Assembly (NCBI GenBank): GCA_030077755.1
Contig: JAQJZZ010000010.1
Span: forward strand, 4,278,001 to 4,342,000
Source of the DNA: Filosporella fistucella
Lineage: Eukaryota; Ascomycota; Leotiomycetes; Helotiales
Direction: 5' to 3'
Length of the DNA: 64,000 nucleotides
Below the pieces are notes generated by a model. That model ran no database searches. It had not been told where the DNA came from and worked only from the letters and a program-made list of their open reading frames with translations. The position numbers were made by a program, and so were the translations under genes. Positions 1-10,007 of this stretch are shown here, piece by piece; position 1 is the stretch's first letter, and each line of letters starts with the position of its first letter.

Positions 1-272
1 CCTAATAGCGAACCTATCGACAAGCTCAGAAGGGAAGTGAAAAGGATGGCAAGGACATTGAACCAGCGCTTCTGCCATCGACTAAGGCTGTTCTTTTGAG
101 AGAAACTATAGATGATAGCTATAATGTTGACACTAAAAATTAAAGAAGCTGCCAAACGCCAGCCAATTTCGACCCAGGGGAGACGACCAGGTTTTCTTCT
201 GGCAGCAGTTGATTCTTCTTGAACGGTAGTTTCAAATGGCGGCCCTTTCTTGTTGTCTTCGAGGCTGACCAT
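1..272 (-). CDS. N-terminus of a fungal multi-pass membrane protein, cut by window edge
   Basis: An open frame starts at the ATG on the minus strand at 272-270 and stays open to the left edge, giving about 90 residues. The first ~40 residues are polar. A hydrophobic segment follows (SLIFSVNIIAIIYSF), then a basic linker (SRWQKRW), then a second membrane segment (VLAILFTSLLSLSIGSLL). A short polar head, then paired helices with KRWFN between them, resembles large fungal integral membrane proteins of unknown role. That family placement is inference. There is no stop or RIP signature in this stretch, so the gene may be alive. The rest of the gene lies outside the window. Confidence 0.6.
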   Translation of the reverse strand, partial: MVSLEDNKKGPPFETTVQEESTAARRKPGRLPWVEIGWRLAASLIFSVNIIAIIYSFSQKNSLSRWQKRWFNVLAILFTSLLSLSIGSLL

Positions 273-1020
273 GTTGAATAGTAGAAGGGGGAAAAGTTCC
301 GTTAAATGTGATCAGCACACGTCTGACGGGAAGATAGCCTGGAGAATAAAGATAGCTTCTAAGCTGCAGTGGATAAATTTATGACTGAACACTATCGCTT
401 GATAAAGCGTTTATTCGCAATCTCAAGAGTAATCTTGAAGCAAGGTATAAGGGTTTGGAGCGATAATGCCTAGATATATATTGCCAGCATTGGGTCGGGA
501 GTGGTCTTGTTGTTCTTCATTGGCATCGAGGTCAGCCAGCCGCAGGTGCCAGCAGGACAGCCACAAACTCTCAATTGTTTCTTGATGCAGGCAGGCATCG
601 ATCGCACTGGCTTGGAGAAACGAGTGTAGGGTAATGGGTTAAGCATACTGGCTAGAATTCAGTTAGGCCACCAGATAAGTAGCATTGAGATGCTCCACAA
701 GCCATTTATAGACCAATAAAAAGTAGAATGCAGTGAACTACTATAGTAGGTTGCGGCATTTCCGAACTTAATTTGTTGGTGGAAGCTTCAGCTGGTAGCG
801 TCTGTCATAGCTTCCGAACTAGAGCACAAAGTGGAGGGTTGCCTGACAACGTGATTGGAGTGAACAGATATAGGATTATATTTCTGACAGCCTTGTTATA
901 GTCATACCCACGACTATGGCTCGAGGCCCGATTGCCTGGCTAGGCATCAGAGACCACAGTGACAGATTCAGGTGATTACAGACCACGTGACTATATCAGG
1001 GGTCTCAAGGGTGATTAATG
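273..1020. other. Upstream region of the left-edge gene, no gene seen
   Basis: This is normal-composition DNA between the start of the left-edge membrane-protein gene and the AT-rich block. No coding frame, RNA gene or repeat is recognisable. It should contain the promoter of that gene. Base composition changes abruptly to near-pure A/T at about 1,030. Confidence 0.5.
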
Positions 1021-1040
1021 TGATTGAGCTTTGATTTAAG

Positions 1041-1170
1041 CATTAAAAAATATTATTATTAAAAAATATTATTATTAAAAAATATTATTATTAAAAAATA
1101 TTATTATTAAAAAATTTTATTATTAAAAAATTTTATTATTAAAAAATTTTATTATTAAAAAATTTTAAAA
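1041..1170. repeat. 17-bp AT-only minisatellite
   Basis: About seven to eight head-to-tail copies of a 17-bp unit read as TTATTATTAAAAAATAT. The left copies carry AATATT at the core and the right copies AATTTT, so the array has two sub-blocks and probably grew by local duplication. It sits exactly where the sequence switches from normal to AT-rich composition. Confidence 0.85.
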
Positions 1171-1775
1171 TTTTATATAAATATAAATATAAATTTTATA
1201 AAATATTAATAGTAAAATATAATAATATATATAAGGTATAGTTTAAGGTATTATATTTTAATAGTTAATTCTTTAAATATTAAATTATAATTATATTATT
1301 TTCTTAATTATATTTTAAAAACATTTAAGCCTTATTTTAATTAAGTTATTTTTAATTATTCCTATCTTAATTATTTTTTCTTTTTTAAGATATTCTTATT
1401 TATTCTTATAAGTTTTAAAAATAATTTTATATATATTAGCTTATTTTATTAAAATTATAAACTTTTTTAAATAATATAAAAATAATAATACTTAAGAGCT
1501 TTTTCTTTAAATATAATTAAAAAGCTTTAATTTTTTATAAAATTAAAATTTAATTTAATAATAATTTTTATTAAATATTAATACCTTTTATTATAAAACT
1601 TTATTTTTTAATCTTTGTATTTTATAAATTTTAATATAAAATAAAATTTGATAAAATTTATAAGAGCTTTAAATATAATTATTTATTTATTTATAAGTAA
1701 ATTATTTAAAGAATATAAGAAAAAGATATTATAAGATATATAATAAAATATTAAGTAAGGGGTAAACCTTTATTA
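1171..1775. other. AT-rich degenerate DNA, no recognisable gene
   Basis: Almost pure A/T sequence with stops in all frames. It is probably the RIP-mutated remains of a repeat, but no domain could be recognised on either strand. Confidence 0.5.
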
Positions 1776-1966
1776 TGTGAGACGTATAAATGGAAGGCAA
1801 TTCAACGAGTAGAATAAGTTATATTCCAGTATGAGACTAAACTCTAGCCTTTTGAAATGCTAGAGTTGGACTATTTAAGGGGTGCCTGAAGGGTTCCTGT
1901 AAACTGCCAAATATAACCGAATAGTCGAGGTCATGTGAAACTATAATCCCAATTATATACCTGACA
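1776..1966 (+). mobile_element. Solo LTR, 191 bp (copy 1, forward)
   Basis: The element starts TGTGAGACG and ends ACCTGACA, the TG...CA ends of an LTR. It is flanked on both sides by the 5-bp sequence TATTA, a target-site duplication that marks a complete insertion reduced to a solo LTR. A second copy of the same length lies inverted at 3707-3897. The two differ mainly by transitions, as RIP produces. No internal region of this family was recognised in the window. Confidence 0.8.
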
Positions 1967-3706
1967 TATTATATATTGTTAGATTTATAATTATTAAATT
2001 TTTTTAAAAAAAAAAAATTTTAAAAAAAAAGAGAGAAAACTTTTTTAAGAAAAGATTTCTCATAATCTAACCGTAATAAGTTATTATAAAATTATATATA
2101 AGCTTATTAATATTATTATTACTTATATTATAAGTTATAGCTTCCTATTATGGCTTAGCGTCTTTATATAAATATTTTTAGGTTTTTTAGACTTTTGAAA
2201 AGTTTTAATAACTTTGGATTTTTAATCAATTAGCTAAATTGACGTAATGGATTACGCGCCCTTATATGTGATTATTAATTAATAATATCACATAAATTAT
2301 AATATTATTAATATTAATAATGGATTTCTAATTAATAGAATCTATTAGAATTAATTATTTGAATATTTAAATCGTGTTAATTCCTGTATTTAAGAATCAA
2401 GTAAAAAGTCAAGTAAAAATATACTTATTATTATTATTCCTTATTAATAAGCCTTATAGCTTAAGCGATACTTCTACCCTCCTTTGATATATATATATAT
2501 ATATAATAAAGGCTTATCCCTTACTTATATTTTATATTATATATCTTATAGGTTATGAGCCCGGATTTTTGCTAATCGCTAAATAAGTAATATTACTTTT
2601 ACTTTCAATTCAAGATCGTTAAGTGAGTTAAACCCTATTTAAAGCCCTAATATAAATATATATTATTACTTATAATAGAATCTGTGGCCTGCGTCCCTAA
2701 GACTAAGTTTAAGCGAGGGAATAAGCTTAAACCTCTAAAAGCTATTAGGATTTATATTCCCTATATATAGGACTATAGCGGTTATATAGCCTAGTTCTTA
2801 TATCAAGGTGCCCACTTTATATTTACTTATTTATAGCCTTAAAGGAGGTATAAATAAAAAATAAAGGCGTGGCTATTTTATTATAAATAGTTTAAATTAT
2901 ATTAAATATTACGTTTATTAATATAAGGAAAATTACTTTAAGTAATTCTTATTATTATTAATAATAAGTATATTCGGATAAATATATTAAAATAATGATA
3001 ATAAAAGTAAAAGAAGTAATAAGTAATTAATAAGAACTATGAAAAAGACCTTATTAAATAAGGCAATTATAAGGGCATAAGGATAATTAAATAATTATTC
3101 TTATTAAGTTACTATTATAAGATTTAAAAGTAATTATTACAATCTCAACTCCTTATTATTTATTTTTAAATAAATATAAGGATTATAATAAGACTTATTA
3201 TATTATATATTAATTAAGGTCTTATTAAATTATAATTGATTTATATATTAATTTATTAAAAGTAAATTTGTTTTTTAAAAAAAAAATATATTATTATTTA
3301 AAAAGTAACTTAAATATAATAAGAATATTATTAAATTAATTATAATAATAATTATTCTTAAGTTATTATAAATAAAAATAAGTTATTATTAACTTATTAT
3401 ATTATTTCTTAAAACGATTAAGAAAAATATATATATATATATATATCTTAATAAATTAAGGAACCTCTTTATAAAATTATTATTAAATAATATAAATACT
3501 AGTTATATTATTTAATAATACTATTATTTAAAACTTAAGATTAAATAATATTAATATTACTAATAAATGGCTTCCTTTAAAGGACCTAAATTAGTAAATA
3601 AATCTAATTATATAGAATAGCTTAATAAAGCTAAGCTATTTCTAGAAATAAATGGCTATATGGCTTATATAAATAATATTATTAACCCACTTAATAAATC
3701 GCTTTA
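1967..3706 (+). mobile_element. Copia-type element, 5' part only (LTR, primer site, gag start)
   Basis: The sequence GGTTATGAGCCCGG at 2551-2564 matches the internal initiator-tRNA-Met (half-tRNA) primer site used by many Copia elements, and the same site follows the 5' LTR of the complete Copia element at 16.8 kb. The LTR should therefore end near 2550. Its start may be the near-palindrome TGTGATTATTAATT at 2267, but that is a guess. After a long AT-rich leader, an ATG at 3567 opens a Copia Gag N-terminus (MASFKGPKL, then SNYIE-stop-LNKAKLFLE, then INGYMAYI). This frame is interrupted after about 45 residues by the solo LTR at 3707. Protease, integrase and reverse transcriptase are absent. 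A (TA)n run sits near 2490. Confidence 0.65.
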
Positions 3707-3897
3707 TATTAGGTGTATAATTGGAATTGTAATTTCATATGACCTTGACTATTCGGTTATATTTGGCAATTTATAGGAACCCCTTAGGCACCCCTTAAAT
3801 AGTCTAACTCTAGCATTTTAAAAGGCTAGAATTTAGTCTTATATTAGAATATAATTTATTTTACTCGTTAAATTACCTCCCATTTATACGTCTCACA
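3707..3897 (-). mobile_element. Solo LTR, 191 bp (copy 2, inverted)
   Basis: Read on the minus strand, this is the same 191-bp LTR as at 1776-1966, including TGTGAGACGTATAAATGG at its start and a shared central block (GACTATTTAAGGGGTGCC). Its flanks are CTTTA and TTTTA, a 5-bp target duplication with one C-to-T change. Each copy has its own duplication, so the pair are independent insertions and not terminal inverted repeats of one element. It interrupts the Copia gag at 3567-3706. Confidence 0.8.
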
Positions 3898-3902
3898 TTT
3901 TA

Positions 3903-6110
3903 AACTCTCTGCCTTTAAGGACGGGAGTATGATTTATTAACCTTTTAACCACCGATATTATATCTATTAATAACCCTATTATTACTGGCGCTACCGCGCG
4001 TGCCACTAATATTATAACTCGCTAATAAGCCTCTTTTTAAATCACTAGGGACCATAATGGTAAATCGTCTAGGACGGTTATTATAGAGGTCCTTAGGACC
4101 GCCGCTAAGAAAGATGAAATTCCTAGCGAATATATTAATGGGATTAAGTCCTAGGTTGCTAATGTGGCGGATAAAGGCCATTAGCCTAAGTAGGAGTAGG
4201 AAGACGTGGAAATGACTAGTGCCCTTTTAGGGGTTTCCTAAGAGCCCTCCTATATTCTTACCCCTATTCCTATATCCACTCTTAGAGAATATCGTGAGAG
4301 GGACGTAGCTCGATTTAACGCGTTATATGCTTAAAAGATTATAATTAATAAATTAAAATAGGCTATTAGACGCCTTAAAAAAAGTACCGACCGTAATAGG
4401 CAAGTATATAAAGCTATTATCTTTAATAGAGGATTTATATCTTAAGGTCGGTCATATATAGGATTTATAGACCTTAAGGGTAACCTTATAGGTGGTTGAG
4501 TAGGCCCTAATAATACTTTATTTATTACTCGTGCACACCATCCTATTATAAAAACGGGCGCCAATTACGGCCCTGTGGTGTAATTGCCTATGTATATCCG
4601 TGATCCATATGTAAAGAATGGTGGCTTTAAGGCTCTTATAAGTGATGGCATATAGCCGTAAACGGATTAGGAGCAAGAAGTAGACCTCTTCTTTAAAATG
4701 AAAAAGAAGGCAACCTTTTTACCTTTTTATAAAGGCAAGAACCCTAGGGAATACCGGGCCTTCTTTAATGCCTTTAAGCTAGTCTTTAATAATTAGCCGA
4801 GTTTATATAATTCTTATAAGGAACATGTAAATACTATAGTTTAAAAGTTTAAAATAGGTTGCCCACCTATAAAGCACTAGTCCATTCTTAATAATAAATA
4901 TTAAGATCGCCGGGGCCTTTTAATAGCCTGGGATGACTTTAAACGCTAGAGTTTAAATATTATATAAAGCAATAGAGAGCATAGTGTTAAAGCCTATGGA
5001 AAATTGCAAGGGCTAAAATAAAGGCCTAATAAGAATATCGTGTAATTAATAAAAAGGATAGAGTTATTAGAGCAAAATCTCTCCGGAAGTCGAGAGGAGT
5101 CTAAAAGAGTAACTACCCTTAAGCTTGCCCTTATAAATGAGATATTAATTAAAAAAATGCAAATTATGACTATAAATATAATACCGGATACCGTCCTTAG
5201 CTAGCAGATGGCCGCTTAAAAGGCTAAGATCCTAGTAAAAAGAATAAATAGTGCTATAAGCTAAAATAAGCGCAAGTATAAGGATAGCGATAAGTCCGAA
5301 AAAAGACGTGGTTATAAGGGCAAGAAGCCTAAGAGGAACTCTTTAGGAGCCTCTTAATGGCCCTAGCAAGATCGTGACCGTCGGAAAAGGAACGCTTTCT
5401 CCGTCCTATCGAGCAATTTTATAAGCATATCTTATAGCGACCGGAAGCCTCTCTCTAAGGTAACCTGCTATTCGTGTAAATAGAAGGGCCACCTTGCGAG
5501 TAGCCTTATTTGCCTAAATAGAGCTAAATAAGTAAAAGCCAACTTAGAGAAAGCAAAATTGTAGGAGGCTAAATGAAACCTCCGAGCTGCTAAAAGGCTA
5601 GCTGCCATTAAAAGAAAAGATTCCTTAGGGAATTCGGGAAAAGCTCCTGCCAAGTCTTAAGCGCCAAAGGGCCTGGTAGCGAATTACATAGGCGTTTAAT
5701 AATCGTTACTAAGTTACTATAAACCGTAACGGGGGCTAAAGGTACCCTGGAGGCACTCGCTAATACGGGTGCAGACAATTCCTTTATTAATATCCATAAA
5801 GCCCAGAGGTTAGGAATAGTGCCTTCGGCCTATTATGATATCCAGTTTGGCGTAGTGGGTAAAGGTAGTTTTCGGGTAACCAAAGCCTATAATGTAATCA
5901 TCAAGGCAAGGGACTCCCAAGGAACCACTAAGGAGTTTAAAATGAGGCTGCTCGAACCATCACGAGTCTACTTCATTCATATCGTGACCTCTACAGTCTA
6001 CGACGAACACCGTGCTTTATACCTATCCTGACCGTAGCCTCCAATATTACGTACGCCGTCCAGGCTGAGATTCAAGGCACCCCAAATCTACAACTCAATC
6101 CCGGTATCTC
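3903..6110 (+). mobile_element. Gypsy-type retrotransposon fragment: gag and protease (Gypsy B, copy 1)
   Basis: Reading across RIP stops gives a long Gag. It includes KKKATFLPFYKGKNPREY near 4700, a basic stretch near 5270-5340, and a nucleocapsid zinc knuckle at 5466-5515 (C-x2-C, GH, C) in which a Gln codon has become a stop. A retropepsin follows in another frame at about 5745-6030, with ALANTGADNSFIN (ancestral DTGA, Asp to Asn). Reverse transcriptase and integrase are missing, because the element ends at about 6110 in ordinary DNA. The same element occurs more completely on the minus strand at 52.3-57.2 kb. Stops are dense in gag but absent in the last ~300 bp, so RIP fades toward the single-copy flank. 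Confidence 0.8.
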
Positions 6111-6123
6111 TATTCTATTAGAG

Positions 6124-6456
6124 ATGACATTCTGTCATAGATTTGCTACTCGCGGGATAAAGTATTTAAATGTTGTGGAGCAGCGTAAAAGCCTTGTCGC
6201 AGGAAAGCAGAGCGAAGAAAGTCCCTATCAATTCGTCAGATGTTCAATCAGCTTCATTGAAGCAGGTATCGAAGATCTGCCACCTATTCAGGCTGACCCG
6301 TTGTGTACTTCGATCTACGCTCCATTTCCAGGTCAAGTACTGCCTGTTGCATCGTTCTTAAGAGATCTACAAGAGGCTGGTTTTGAGCTGGCACACACCA
6401 AAGGCGAGGAAAGGTACACAATTGTTTCGCAGAATATTTCCGAAGTCAATCATTAG
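6124..6456 (+). CDS. Hypothetical ORF next to the Gypsy fragment
   Basis: An open frame of 110 residues with ATG and stop, in normal-composition DNA just beyond the end of the retrotransposon fragment. No domain was recognised. The sequence is mixed polar and hydrophobic, with no clear signal peptide or membrane helix. It may be a remnant of a larger gene cut by the transposon, or chance. The opposite-strand frame at 6367-6639 overlaps it and is less protein-like. Confidence 0.3.
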   Translation: MTFCHRFATRGIKYLNVVEQRKSLVAGKQSEESPYQFVRCSISFIEAGIEDLPPIQADPLCTSIYAPFPGQVLPVASFLRDLQEAGFELAHTKGEERYTIVSQNISEVNH

Positions 6457-6779
6457 CTTCAAATGCTTTTTGTGAAGCTTGCTCAGCCTACGGACTAGGA
6501 TACTATTGGTCTTCGACCCTTTCTTATTTTGAGCGGTATGAGCGGTAAGCGCATTTTTCCCACTGCCATCTTGTGTGGCGCATAACGTGAATATATCGCC
6601 TTGACAGATACTGCAATTACGTCCGAAAGGGCCCGACAAATCAATTACAGCCGTCGCCTTTGCCTTCTCTATAGTATCTTTGACTAGGTATTGGATCAGC
6701 GCCGGGGAAAGGGAGAAGAAGGGCCTGCGGTGTTAAGTCATCTAGAACCCCTGGCACGTTCTAGAAGAATTTTCGCCTT

Positions 6780-7200
6780 GTGTCTAAGAAGGCCAACGAT
6801 TCGAAGATCGATAGCAAGCTTAACCACAAGATGCACCGGGTAAGCAACCCATTGCACGTTCCTTTATACTCTCGAAATGTGGGCTAAGTCTAATAATGCA
6901 TTCTGTTTATCTATAGGTACTCCGGAAATTGGCCAAAAAGCATATGTGAACCATCAGGAAACGAGAAAAGATAGCCGTGGACGTCGAGGACCTTGTAGGA
7001 ATCTTCCTAACTAGGTTGACTACGATAAAGAAGAAGTGCGGGCATGGACGCTGCCGCATACAGCTTGCCCTCTTCCTCCAGCTCGCTGCATGGTATGTGC
7101 AGTCACGTTCTCGTATACCTAATGATTCTCAATATAAGCCTTGCTTCAGCATCCTTGCCAGTCTAATTGTCTACATTGAAAGCCATAACGAAAGCACGGA
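6780..7200 (+). pseudogene. DUF3435 (FluG-domain / tyrosine-recombinase family) fragment
   Basis: After a likely intron (GTAAGC at 6840 to a CTATAG acceptor near 6916), the frame reads VLRKLAKKHM, a TGA stop where Arg is expected, then IRKREKIAVDVEDLVGIF and GHGRCRIQLALFLQLAA. The pattern 'basic linker, D-V-E-D-L, then GR-RIQ-A-FLQLA' is characteristic of the region before the catalytic domain of DUF3435 proteins (Pfam PF11917). Downstream the similarity is lost, so this is a short relic. It is the first of three DUF3435-derived pieces here (others at 33.1 and 41-43.8 kb). Family assignment rests on motif recall. Confidence 0.5.
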
Positions 7201-7261
7201 GTCACGTAACGGTCAGAAGGGGAGCTGCCTGGCGAGCCTCAGTTTATTCTTTCCCGATTAG

Positions 7262-7948
7262 CAGCCGAGACGACGAAAATCCCATTCGAGAACAGCATCG
7301 TATGTCGCTGCCACTCGGGGCTGGCCATTCTAGATGAGCATCAGGGGCCGAAATGATGTGTCGGTCGATAGACCTTAATAGAATCCTCTTGACTCGAACT
7401 GGGGCACTCTACATACAAAATCCACTTGACTTCGAGAAATCCAATCGTAACCCTTCTTAAAGTCTTCCACGCGCTGTTCAGTCAAGATTTGCGTGGTAGC
7501 AGCTTCTTCTTTAGGCAAGGGAAAGATGGATATCATGCGTGAAAGTCTGGTATAGAAACTTAGCTGGGATGAAAGAGTCCAACCCAACTGCTGAGACTTA
7601 TCTGGGAACCGATGAAGGACCGAAGGAAGGTCATTGAGGAAATCTGCGCTGTATTTGGGGGTGGGCTGACAGAGGTGAGGGCAGTCATTTGATGCATGGG
7701 TTCGAAGCTATGCCGCGGAGGCTGAAATAGACGGCGGAGCAGAATTATAGAGTTGCTAATTCGAAGAGTTCAGGTGTTGCATCAAAGGCTGAGTGGCCCT
7801 GCCTCATTTGGGCAGGTGATGGTCGCGAAGCAGTCAATGGACTTGTAGATAGGCATACCGGCTCACGATCTTTCGAGGCTTGGAGCGATCCATGGGAGCT
7901 CGAATGCGCAGCTCTGTTCCCGTCCGAACCTTCCTCGCCCTCGTCATC
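7262..7948. other. Intergenic stretch, nothing confident
   Basis: Normal composition. A 70-residue minus-strand frame at 7375-7587 has no recognisable domain. The stretch is the downstream region of the bZIP gene. Confidence 0.4.
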
Positions 7949-8626
7949 TCATAGCATGGACTGATATAGAGCGTTCGCAGCAGCAGAAAGTTTGCCGTAG
8001 CGTTCGACCAACTCAACGACGCCTGGACAATTACACGAAGCATGCGCTGTGATTGCCTCTCCATAAAGACGTACCTCATCCCACAGGTCGCATGACATTT
8101 TCCTGAGCATCAAATTCTCTTTCTGCAATTTTCTTTGCTCCTCTTCGAGACGATATTGTTCTTGCTTTTTCTTGGCCCTACACTTCCTAGCTGCGAGGCA
8201 GTTTTTCTCCAGGACCTTCCTACGCTTTTCCTCCTTTTGAGCTTCGGTGAGTCGCGCTTTCCGTCTCTTACGTCGTCGCTTGAAGGGACGCGAGCAGAAA
8301 TCTGCTGCGGGCAAGCAGTCGGGACCTGTTGGGCCATTCTCCGCAGCATCAACTATATGCGGAAACGGAAATTCCGTAAGAGCGCTGTTAACGTGTAACA
8401 GCTTTATATTGTCCTCTTGATCCTGAACTGACCATACTCTGTCTGATGGATCGTGAGACACTGTGACTGAAAACTGAGTAATACCTAACATCTGATCCAA
8501 GTCCGCATTTGACGCCATAATAGAAGGGGCGTCTCTGTATATTCGGGGACACTTTGTATCAAAACCAAGTGTATCAGTATCGTCTAGGCTCCGGCCAACA
8601 TGAGTGATTGAAATGATCGCGTCCAT
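7949..8626 (-). CDS. bZIP transcription factor
   Basis: A single-exon gene of 225 residues. Residues 116-124 are a cluster of Lys/Arg (KRRRKRRK), a likely nuclear signal. The basic region spans about 132-154 with the signature Asn142-x7-Arg150 (NCLAARKCR), preceded by KRRKVLEKN, like CREB/ATF-type fungal factors. The leucine zipper follows with Leu at 160, 167, 174 and 181. A Cys-rich piece, CNCPGV, lies after the zipper. The protein should bind DNA as a dimer in the nucleus. The N-terminal 110 residues are acidic and could activate transcription, which is inference. There are no stops or RIP damage, so the gene appears intact. The ATG at 8626 gives the full domain. Confidence 0.85.
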   Translation of the reverse strand: MDAIISITHVGRSLDDTDTLGFDTKCPRIYRDAPSIMASNADLDQMLGITQFSVTVSHDPSDRVWSVQDQEDNIKLLHVNSALTEFPFPHIVDAAENGPTGPDCLPAADFCSRPFKRRRKRRKARLTEAQKEEKRRKVLEKNCLAARKCRAKKKQEQYRLEEEQRKLQKENLMLRKMSCDLWDEVRLYGEAITAHASCNCPGVVELVERYGKLSAAANALYQSML

Positions 8627-9390
8627 TTTTGGTCTATATTACCAAAGAAAAATTTCGTGGATGAGACAAGGCCTTATATACGACGGTATTTCTAAAGGAT
8701 TTCGCTCGATATGGCGGGGTAGTCTATAGTCGGATATATCTATCAGGCAGAGGCGAGACGTGAAGTAATTGTGCATCGGAGAATGTGCTATAAGAAATCG
8801 AACTTTCCCATTCCTCGCAATGATTACCATTAGGGACCAATGTGCAACAATCCGATATACATTTCTTATCGCGGCACTCTTTCGTTACCCTACCGCTCTG
8901 CTTGCTACTGCTATTATTAATATGCAGATATCGGTAAGGTATCATGTCGCACCACGACAGGATGTCGGGAACAGTATCGTGCATCTACAGCGTGCAGGGA
9001 GTTACGGAGGTAGCTCCGTAAGGATGTAGCTATAGATAAAATCAGGTTTTGGAAGTATACTATGTAATGTAACATGCATTTTTAGTTCGAAAAGCCACAA
9101 CTGTGGTGCCAATCACAAATAAATACACAAGTGATATTATGCAATAATTTCGAAAGCGTTATGCCTTATAGCAGTGGTTTTGGTTGTCTCCATATGCGAA
9201 GTTACCCCAGTCCGCGGTGTCTCTGCGAGGATTAGAGAGCACAGAATGCAAGTGTTAGTAAGTGCAGCAACCTACGGTGGTACAGCGGTGAAGTATTGTT
9301 AGTACAATTTGCAAGGGTTGACTCTCACACCCCAGCATCGCAGCAATCACAACACATAAATTTAAGAAAAAATATACTGATATATAGAGC
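8627..9390. other. Intergenic region upstream of the bZIP gene
   Basis: Overlapping frames of 63-86 codons exist on both strands (8639-9029), but none shows a domain and they shadow each other. The stretch should hold the promoter of the bZIP gene, which reads leftward from 8626. Confidence 0.4.
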
Positions 9391-9783
9391 TTATTCTCGC
9401 AGGTATACCAGCGTTTTCACTGACTTTTTCTGATGTAAATAGCGACTTTTGTTACGTTTTGAATTTTTGAAGACAGGGGGCGCCCTTGCCCGTACTAACA
9501 ATACATAACCGCTGTACCACAGTATGCCAATCATTGTCTTGCGTAGCTCCGAGGCTGATTTCCTCCGCCAGAAATTTATGATGGCCACAATACATGCCTC
9601 AACGAGCAGCATTCCAACGAGGACCGCCCGATCAATCGCGAGGCCAGTTGCAAGATACGGTACTGCCACATGCCATCCTAAAAATTCCGAGGTTTCCTGC
9701 TTGCTGGATGACCTTCCTCTACTTGATTTGCTCCTCGGAGCAGAAGCAACGTGATCCTCGGGCCGGAGATGTGCCGACGGCAT
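9391..9783 (-). CDS. Small putative membrane protein
   Basis: From the ATG at 9783 the frame gives 130 residues. It could extend upstream in frame, but only to a TTG. A basic, Ser-rich head (RSKSSRGRSSSK) precedes a hydrophobic stretch of about 30 residues (YLATGLAIDRAVLVGMLLVE, then ACIVAIINFW), then a basic loop and a second segment (MIGILWYSGYVLLV), and a Lys-rich tail. The layout suggests two membrane helices. No family was recognised. The competing plus-strand frames at 9524-9860 are less protein-like. Modest confidence that it is expressed. Confidence 0.4.
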   Translation of the reverse strand: MPSAHLRPEDHVASAPRSKSSRGRSSSKQETSEFLGWHVAVPYLATGLAIDRAVLVGMLLVEACIVAIINFWRRKSASELRKTMIGILWYSGYVLLVRARAPPVFKNSKRNKSRYLHQKKSVKTLVYLRE

Positions 9784-10007
9784 TGTTTCGGGTCTTGGCT
9801 CGGCAATCTCTGTTTGCCAGCTGTTTGTTGCTCTCAATGATTAGAATCAGTTATTCGTGAGGCATTTCGATCATACGTTTGGTAATTTGTGCCTTTTAGG
9901 TTGCCTATACCATACGATAGAGAAATGTAGACCGCATGTCTATGGTTCTGATTCGTGCATCAGCGAATGCTCGCCATACATAATTCCCAGCTTGCTCCAG
10001 CACCATT

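Noticed and set aside
1776..3897. A 2.1-kb DNA transposon with 191-bp terminal inverted repeats
   Set aside because: Each repeat has its own 5-bp target duplication and TG...CA ends, so they are two solo LTRs.
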